A DNA stretch of 64,000 nucleotides from contig JAUIRK010000677.1 of NCBI GenBank assembly GCA_030549495.1, forward strand, positions 124,001 through 188,000, read 5' to 3'. Position numbers and translations under genes: made by a program. Source of the stretch: Nectonema munidae. Taxonomy: Eukaryota; Nematomorpha; Nectonematoida; Nectonematidae. Below are positions 57,501-64,000 of the stretch, piece after piece; position 1 is the first letter of the stretch; the number at the start of each line of letters is the position of its first letter. Below the pieces are notes generated by a model that was not told the DNA's origin, did no database searches, and saw nothing but the letters and a program-made list of their open reading frames with translations.

Positions 57501-58620
57501 ATGAGTTCTTTGGATTCGTCTTCTGTTTCTGAAGAGGTAACATCTATCTTCTGATTTGTCTTATACGACAACTACAAGTGAAGAATCTTTCACTGATTCG
57601 TTAGTTGCCCCTGATGGCACTGAGTATTCGTGGAATCCAGCTAGACCAAACCAAGGTCGTCCTTTAGTTCAAAACACAAGAAACTTAAGACAAAGCGCGT
57701 TTGGACCCATTGGTCCCGCAAAATTTCTCACTGATTCTCTTCAAATTTTTAAACTTTTTTAATGAAGAAGTAATTTCTCATATTTTTCATTGTACAAAAG
57801 TTAAACTAGATGAAAATTTTAAGTAAGTTTTTTTTTTAATTTTTTAAACTTGACTAACTTATTTAAAATTCATAGTAGCGAAACACCAAAGTATGAATTT
57901 CTAAGGCTACCCAACAAAAAATGTCATGTTTGTGACCTCTTCACTTATTTTGTTTGCTTAATCTAGATAAATTTAAAATTATTATCAGAAAAAAATGGAG
58001 AACCATTTATTCGAGCTTCTACTTCCAGAAATATGTTCTGGTTGGTTCATGTTTTTATAAGTTTTGATGTGAAGAGTGACCGAGATACAAATGATAAGAT
58101 ATCCGCAATTAGATATTTGCACAATACGTTTTATCGCAATTGTTCTAAATTTTTTGTACCGTATAATTACGTCACAGTAGACGAACAACTTGTAAAATTT
58201 AGAGGACGTTGTAGAATAAAAATATACGCCCCTTCTAAGCCTGGCCATTATGGCATAAAATTTACCATTGTACAAATTCTAAATCTTTATATATTTAAAG
58301 TCTCAAGTTTATGTTTCAGGTTTAACTGATAGAACTTTTTTTCTGGAGCAAATATAGTTAAAAGATTGATAACGGAGAGTGGTTTACCTGAAAGATGTGG
58401 AATATTTACTGGTTTTTCACATCTCATGAGTTGTATCAATGGGCTACTTCAAAAAAATTAACTATTTGTGGTTAGATCTAATCGTACTTTTATCCCACAT
58501 ATTTTTAGGCTCAAACATTTACAACAGTTGGGCTTAAATGAAATTGAATCAAAATTTATTTATATCAAATATGCTTCCTTGACCGGTTATGCCCCCCCAG
58601 TGAAATATTGTGTATAATAT
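57501..58620 (+). pseudogene. second piggyBac (PGBD4-like) transposase, broken
   Basis: The start MSSLDSSSVSEE at 57501 is followed in another frame by SYTTTTSEESFTDSLVAPDG and TEYSWNP (57556-57660). The middle is decayed (about 57770-58030). The frame 58033-58329 gives DVKSDRDTNDKISAIRYLHN, then NYVTVDEQLVKFRGRCRIKI and YAPSKPGHYGIKF, the most conserved piggyBac block with the TVDE catalytic Asp. Later traces are GLTDRTFFSGANIVKRL and LPERCGIFTGF, with the C-terminus fading at about 58620. It has more breaks than the copy at 1255 and is of a different lineage. Confidence 0.82.
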
Positions 58621-59912
58621 TCAATTGTACGGTATTACAAACATAAATAATGTTTTTATAATTTTGTTCTTTAAAAATGAAATTTTGCAAAATACGTAAG
58701 AGCATTATTATACACAAAAACTCTTTTGTACACAATTTTTTATGTACTTTTTTATTTTTTTTGTTTATAAGCTTTCATTTTTTGTAATAAAAGCTTGTTT
58801 TCTGATAGTAAAAAAGTCGTTCTGAATTGATGTCAACTTAATTTTGTTAGTTTCTTACCCACCCTTCTTCTTGTCAACATGGGTCAAATATATTTCACTA
58901 ATAATCTACCTTGATGTCAGTTAGGAGATACTGCTTTTATTTCTCTCTCAAAGTTGACGTCAATGATTCTTGTTGAGTATTGCAAATGGTTCATAGCTTA
59001 TGATTTTCATGAAAGTTTAGAAAATAATGTAAAATTTTTTAGGAAATACAAATAATTTATTGTTATAGCTTTATTGAAAAACATAACATTTGGTGTATAA
59101 ACTTTTGATAATGAAACGTTATATTGAAAAATCTTAATTAGCGCCATCTACTAATTCAACACAAATTAAAAAAACAACTAAAATTTCAAAACTAACAGAT
59201 CTGATGGTATTTTTTATTTTCAAATAATTGAGATGAAAAATATTTACCTGTTGTTTTTTGATGGGGTCAGATATATTTTTCTACACGAATTTCATCATTG
59301 AAAAAAAAGCGTGGAGTAAAAAGCCACGTTTGGTCTTGCGAGGGATTAGTCCAAGTAAATTTTTTTTTAAATAACAATAGAACTCAGTTATGTTAAGTGC
59401 TTTCTTAAGTATAATAACAATTAAAGTTTTTGAGTTTAATGTTTGCTCTCTTAAAAAATAGGTGTGCCATTTTTGGCCCCCTGGTCAGATTGAATGATAA
59501 ATTTAGTGTTATTGAAATTTATATATAGAGATTTGAACATTTTTAAAGTGATATAAAAGTAATCATTTTTTCGACGATTTATTTAATTTTGCAACTTTTT
59601 TTTACAAAATAGGATTAAACAATTCGATATGAGAAAATAAAATATTTTGGTTCAAGAAGTTTTTTAACCTTTTTTGATGTCTCCTATCTTCAAGCATAAC
59701 AGGCATCTCAAATGAAGTTAGTTTTTCTTGAATGTTTCATACCTACTAAAAAACGTCACTTTTTTAATTTTAATTCTAGAAAATATTTAGCCAAAAATTT
59801 GACTATAGAATCTAAAATTGAAAAAAACTGTTTATTATAGGATTAACTCAAGACAAATAAAAACAAATTATCTAAAATTACTAAACTAAACTTTGTGGAA
59901 AATCCCCTAGAG
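58621..59912. other. no recognised gene
   Basis: AT-rich, probably including the 3' part of the decayed piggyBac. Nothing else is supported. Confidence 0.5.
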
Positions 59913-60156
59913 CAGAAGTACTCAATTGGCGGCGCGCGATCGAATCCAGACCTTTTGCGTGTTGTAGTTGGTCCCCAGACGAACAATTATTAAGAATTTC
60001 AATCATTATTTATTATTAAAATGAACATTGATTTGTTAAAGAAATTATAATGTATTATTATTAAGAGTTAACACAAAGTACAATATATTTTATTTCCATT
60101 GCAAATGTTATTTTCCTAAACTAAGCTTTATCTTAACTTATCGCTGTATAGGTGAC

Positions 60157-60303
60157 ATGGCATGTGCGAAGAAAAGAAAGGTTGATGATGAAAATCGTTC
60201 CTTCAAGGAATAATGGATACAACAGTATGCTTTCACTCTTTCCACAACCAGCTCTAAGCCAATTTGCCTTATATGTAGCGAAACCATTGCCTTAGTGAAG
60301 GGC
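60157..60303 (+). pseudogene. hAT transposase, N-terminal part (BED finger)
   Basis: MACAKKRKVDDENRSFKE is followed by an in-frame stop and then by WIQQYAFTLSTTSSKPICLI and CSETIALVK. This is the standard opening of GTF2IRD2/ZBED-type hAT transposases; the Cys pair belongs to the BED zinc finger. The coding sequence breaks at the insertion and resumes at about 62855 with NMKRHYETKD, the His-bearing second half of the finger. Confidence 0.85.
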
Positions 60304-60312
60304 ATTATACAT

Positions 60313-62835
60313 TATGGTGGCCCTTATTTTTTGACTTTTGTAAAAAAAGTATCCCGACCCAAAATTTTGTTTCTTTTTAGGTAAAATTTTTATTTCTAAA
60401 ATTTTATAGAGTTTGGTTAAGTATAAATGGACCCTCAATCACTTTAAAGTTAAGCATTGAGAAAGCATATACATATATTCAAAAAATAAAAAAAATTGAT
60501 ATTGTAATTTAATTCAAACATTTTTGTATTTTTTTGTTTTGATTAAATTTAGTTTAAATAAACTATTATGATTTTTTCTTCAAATTCTTTACATTTTAAA
60601 AGGGAAAGTAATTTCGAATTTTTATCTTCAAGAAATTTTGTTGCAGCAAAATTACCTTCAAATCGTCAGGCATTATGCGTATTTTTTTATAATAATATGA
60701 GAGTTGTAAAACTCACTGCAAAAGAAAGTGCGGCCTTAGTAATTCAAGAAATTCTTGTTTTTTGGCAGAAAGCTCGAATTCCCACAAAAAGGATTGACCG
60801 ATGTATTGAAAAGCTACTTAAATTCTACGAAGAATGGAAAGATTTACAAAAAAATGTTAACAGATCTTCGTCGATATAGCCCATTTGGATGCTTTGTCTC
60901 AAATAAAAATTGAAGAGGATAAAAAGTTTCTGAATCTTCAAGGTCAAAAAGGTCGACCCGTTTCTATGACTGGATTAGATCAAAAGTTATTGCATAAAGA
61001 AGAAAGATTATTAAAGAAAAAAATGAAGAAAGTTGAAAGAGAGGAAAAAATGGGAAATTTATGAGGAGGAAATGAAATCTCAACAAAACATTCACAGTGA
61101 TGAAAAAACTGTTCTTTCTTCAGAAGTAGAAAAATCTTTGAAAAAAATATGAGCTGCTGATGCTTTTCTACAGAAAATTTTATAATAAATCTCACTTCTT
61201 TTTAAAGATTAAGAAAAAAATTTAGAGAAGAAAGAACCCATCATATTAGACAAACTTCCTATTTAAATGAATGCCAAGATATTCTTTTGCATTGGGATGG
61301 AAAACTGTTTTTAGAATCAAGCCAAAAATTCAATAGGATTGGTATTATAACAACATTTCATGGAAAAGAACAATTGCTGGAAATTCCCAAAATTAAATCA
61401 AGTTTTGGAGAAAATCAAACATTAGCAATATATCAAGCAATTGAAAATTTTTAGATAAGATAAGCTTTGATAAAACAGCTAGCAACACAGGTCAAAAGAA
61501 TGGTGTATGCACAATTATTCAAAAAATGTTAAAGCGTGAATTGTTAAATGTTACCTTGTAGGCATCATATTTTTGAAATAGTTTTGAAGAATTGTTTTGA
61601 TTTACTAATGAAACCCACTTCTGCTCCTGATATGATTCTCTTCAAAAAATTCAAGTAAAATTGGCACGAAATAGATCAAAAAAAGTATATAACATGCAGA
61701 GATAAAATTTCTGATTATGATAGCTGTGAAATTTCTAAATTTGTCAAATATCATCTTTCTCAAAATAACCAGATAAGAGTTGATTATAAAGAGCTACTAG
61801 AACTCACATTAATATTTATTGGTGAAGTTCATGACAATGAAATATTATTTTGTAGACTTGGTGCCGTCAGCCATGCAAGATGGATGTCCAAAGCAATTTA
61901 TGCTTTTAAAATTTTTATCTTTCAAAATGAGTTTAAAATGGAATTGTCACAAATTAACTCCATAACAAGAATATGCGTTTTTCTTGCTCTTATCTACGTT
62001 CCTGCATGGTTTACTAGTCCTAATGCAATTAAAGCGCCATACCACGACTTCAATTTTATGGTCAAGCTCATAAAGTTTCAGGAAATTGATTTGGAAATTA
62101 GTCAAGTGACTTCCCAGAAATTCGCTAATCATCTCGGTATCTTGTTTCAGAGAATGTTGCTCTATCTGTTTGATGAAACTGATATCAAAGTAAAAATGGC
62201 TAAAATTATAATAAATTCATTGACTAAAATAATGAAATTAATGTAAAAAAATATTGGCTTCCTAAAAACAAGTTGTCTTCTTTTTTAACTTTAGATTTTT
62301 CTTCATTAGCAAATTTTTTACAAAAAAATTTTCTGAGCGATTTTCAATTAGTACAGTCTTTCTCAATGAAGATCCTTTGTTATGAAAAGAAAGGTCTTGT
62401 TTTAAAGAAGGTTTAGAAAAAGATTGAAGTTGTAAATGATGTTGCAGAAAGAGGAATAAAGCTAATAGATTTATCATAATATCCTAAAAATGATGAAAAA
62501 ACAAAACAATTTGTTCTTCAAAATGTTGCTGAAAAAAGAATCCAAAATTTACCAAATATTGTTTAAAGACCTAATGTTATCTTGGTACATTTGTTATTAA
62601 AAAAATTTAAAATCTCATATAGTTTTTTGCAATAACGATACATTTTTTTAATTCCAAAAATTCTGTTATTCCTTTCTTCTCTGAGGAATTCTCTAGGTCT
62701 TCTCGAGGAACTCGACTTAGGTTTTTTAAAAAAAGGTCAGATTTTCAACATTAATTTGTTTTATACGTATAAACATAATTAAATTATGGGAGAAAGAAAA
62801 TTAAAAATTTTAATTTTTTATACTGGGCCACCCTA
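60313..62835 (+). mobile_element. complete-length hAT-like element with GGTGGCCC ends, nested in another hAT
   Basis: The left end TATGGTGGCCCTTATTTTTT (60313) and right end GGGCCACCCTA (62835) form the inverted repeat TA[T/G]GGTGGCCC; the TAGGG form fits the hAT start rule. The flanks TTATACAT (60305-60312) and GTATACAT (62836-62843) match at 7 of 8 bases. Length is 2523 bp. It splits the BED finger of the outer hAT, which dates it as the younger of the two. Confidence 0.85.
60568..62566 (+). pseudogene. transposase of the GGTGGCCC-type hAT-like element, broken
   Basis: The ORF start MIFSSNSLHFKRESNFEF leads to NRQALCVFFYNNMRVVKLTA, then SAALVIQEILVFWQKARIPT and EKLLKFYEEWKDLQK (60568-60879). 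Next come FDIAHL-like and KGRPVSMTGLDQKL traces. The catalytic region shows LLHWDGKLF (first Asp, about 61288-61314), ATQVKRM... traces with a lost second motif, and CRHHIFEIVLKNCFD (about 61560-61600). The frame 61884-62246 has ARWMSKAIYAFKIFIFQNEF and VPAWFTSPNAIKAPYHDF. The C-terminus is VNDVAERGIKLIDLS and ends at 62566. This arrangement is familiar from many hydra, aphid and crustacean proteins. At least six stops or frame changes. Confidence 0.8.
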
Positions 62836-62854
62836 GTATACATGTATACAGAAT

Positions 62855-63590
62855 ATGAAACGCCATTATGAAACTAAAGACATTGAATTTGAAAAGATGT
62901 ATAATCAAGGAACTTAAGAGAGAAAAATAAAATAATTAAGCTAAAATCGCAGTATGAGAGTTCAACCATAGTTCTTGCCAATACTATGACAGCGCAGGAG
63001 AGAGCATTGGAGTGTTCACTGAGAATAGCTTGGATCTTGGGAAAACAGAAGAAACCCTTAGCTGAAGTAGAATATATGCTGGAAACTGTTGATACATTGT
63101 TTGATGATAAGCAAAAGAATGAAATAAAAAAGTAAAATAAAGCAGATTGCATTATCTGATTCCACATCAATGAGGAGGACAGAAGTGTTGGCTGATGATC
63201 TCATGTCGCAACTTGATTTAGGACTGAAAGAAGCGCCCTGTATCTCACTGGCTATTGATGAATCAGCAGACAGAACTGACAATGCTCAGCTCATGGTTTT
63301 TGTGAGATGTTATGATGCAAGGAAGAAAGAATTTTGCCAGGAGTTGTTGGGTCTGTCTGACCTTGAAATAAGAACACGAAGAGAGGATATTTATGAATCA
63401 TTAAATAGCATGTTAGAATCAAGAAATATTGATGTTAGATCCATATTTTCGCTGACTACAGATGGAGCCCCAGCCATGCTTGGCCGAGAGAAAAGATTAG
63501 TTGCAAGATTAAAAGTAGATAATGCTGACATGATTGCATAATCCACCAATCAGTAGTGTGTGCTAGTCTCAGAAATGAATATAGTGAAGT
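62855..63590 (+). pseudogene. hAT transposase, continuation (GTF2IRD2/ZBED type)
   Basis: It resumes with NMKRHYETKDIEFEKMYNQG, then QYESSTIVLANTMTAQERAL, ECSLRIAWILGKQKKPLAEV, and, after a frame change near 63133, MRRTEVLADDLMSQLD (63170). The catalytic core has ISLAIDESADRTDNAQLMVF (first Asp) and FSLTTDGAPAMLGREKRL (second Asp, about 63445-63500), then a frame change and CIIHQSVVCASLRNEYSEV, where the sequence switches to LINE at about 63591. The rest of the transposase, including the dimerisation domain, is missing here. Confidence 0.88.
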
Positions 63591-64000
63591 CAACACTGAC
63601 GCGCCAACCACACTTCCAACACAGCATACCAGCATCAAACATCAAAAACCTACGTCTCCCGACATTACATCTATTCCAACACACCTCATACCGGTAACAA
63701 CTTGGAAAACACTAACCAAACTATCCTCAGACCACCTTCCAATTATCACTACCATTAACATCAAACAACCCAAATTTAAACCAATACTCAAAACATTCAT
63801 TTTATCATTTAATTAACAATGTACATCCATTACACCCAAACAAACAAACATATCCCAGAGATTAATTAACAAAAATCTCAATAAACTACAAACAACACAC
63901 ATAACAATCACTACTACTGACACTATAAAAGCCATACAAGATAGTAGCAATAGCAAAGCACTTAGCCCAGACAATTTCTCAAACTTACACATGAAACACA
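63591..64000 (+). pseudogene. LINE fragment: end of endonuclease and start of reverse transcriptase (runs off the window)
   Basis: Directly joined to the hAT. It reads NTDAPTTLPTQHTSIKHQKP, then TSPDITSIPTHLIPVTTWKT and LSSDHLPIITTINIK. SPDIT and SDHLPI are the last motifs of an AP-like LINE endonuclease. After a stop at 63816 and frame changes it shows IQDSSNSKALSPDNFSNLHM, the 'SKALGPDNIS' opening of the reverse transcriptase, at about 63935-63995. The segment is 5' truncated. Its strand is strikingly rich in A and C and poor in G, unlike all neighbours. A Jockey-like or related clade is likely but not certain. Confidence 0.75.

Larger units (their letters stand above)
59913..63590 (+). mobile_element. 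hAT transposon of the GTF2IRD2/ZBED type, interrupted and truncated
   Basis: The left end CAGAAGTACTCAATTGGCGG at 59913 has the hAT form (CAG...CTCAA...GGCGGC) and is preceded by CCCTAGAG, which fits the hAT target pattern. The transposase is in two parts (60157-60303 and 62855-63590) because another hAT lies between. The element is cut at about 63591, where LINE sequence begins, so its right end is not in the window. Confidence 0.82.

Noticed and set aside
1-64000. LTR retrotransposons, endogenous retroviruses, Polintons, CRISPR arrays, tRNA or rRNA genes
   Set aside because: No paired long terminal repeats, protease/integrase or capsid traces, spaced short repeats, cloverleaf candidates or rRNA blocks could be recognised by reading.

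Overview
This is an AT-rich (about 70 % A+T), gene-poor stretch of an animal nuclear genome. The signs are a spliced homeobox gene with long introns, GT-AG splice sites, several LINE clades and many hAT, piggyBac, pogo and Merlin DNA transposons, with no operons or ribosome binding sites. The mix of elements and the form of the host gene suggest an invertebrate, possibly an arthropod. I cannot name the species from sequence alone.

Host genes. A class IV POU-homeobox gene (Brn3/acj6/unc-86 group) lies on the minus strand. Its last three exons are at 13110-13455, 12190-12382 and 10339-10690, joined by splice sites with matching phases (1, then 2). They encode a His/Tyr-rich N-terminal part, the POU-specific domain and the POU homeodomain. 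A further upstream exon is likely at 30738-30983, with a phase-0 junction, which makes an intron of about 17 kb. A second, unrelated host exon on the plus strand (43987-44170) has a strong acceptor, an ATG, a clear signal peptide and a strong GT donor. It looks like the first coding exon of a secreted protein whose remaining exons I could not find.

Layout. 0-10 kb: the tail of a pogo/Tigger element, a small repeat array, a broken piggyBac, a hAT inserted into a palindrome (2911-5173), a second hAT (6020-7773) and Merlin fragments arranged as an inverted repeat. 10-31 kb: the POU gene; its introns hold a MITE nested inside another MITE (14360-15537), an RTE LINE with a 16-bp target duplication (25258-26856), a minisatellite and AT-rich repeat blocks. 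31-42 kb: AT-rich sequence with CTAA-type repeats and a second copy of the repeat block, no recognised gene. 42-53 kb: four CR1/Jockey-like LINE remnants, one inserted antisense into the reverse transcriptase of another, and a short hAT MITE with a perfect 8-bp target duplication inside a third. 53-59 kb: a LINE ORF1 fragment and a second broken piggyBac. 59.9-64 kb: a hAT of the GTF2IRD2/ZBED type, split by a second hAT and then cut by a LINE that runs off the end of the window.

All transposon coding regions appear broken. I saw no LTR retrotransposon, endogenous retrovirus, Polinton, CRISPR array, rRNA or convincing tRNA. I did not find a clearly new biological system. The points most worth following are the divergent POU4 gene, the orphan secreted-protein exon, the nested elements, and a set of unclassified AT-rich repeats.
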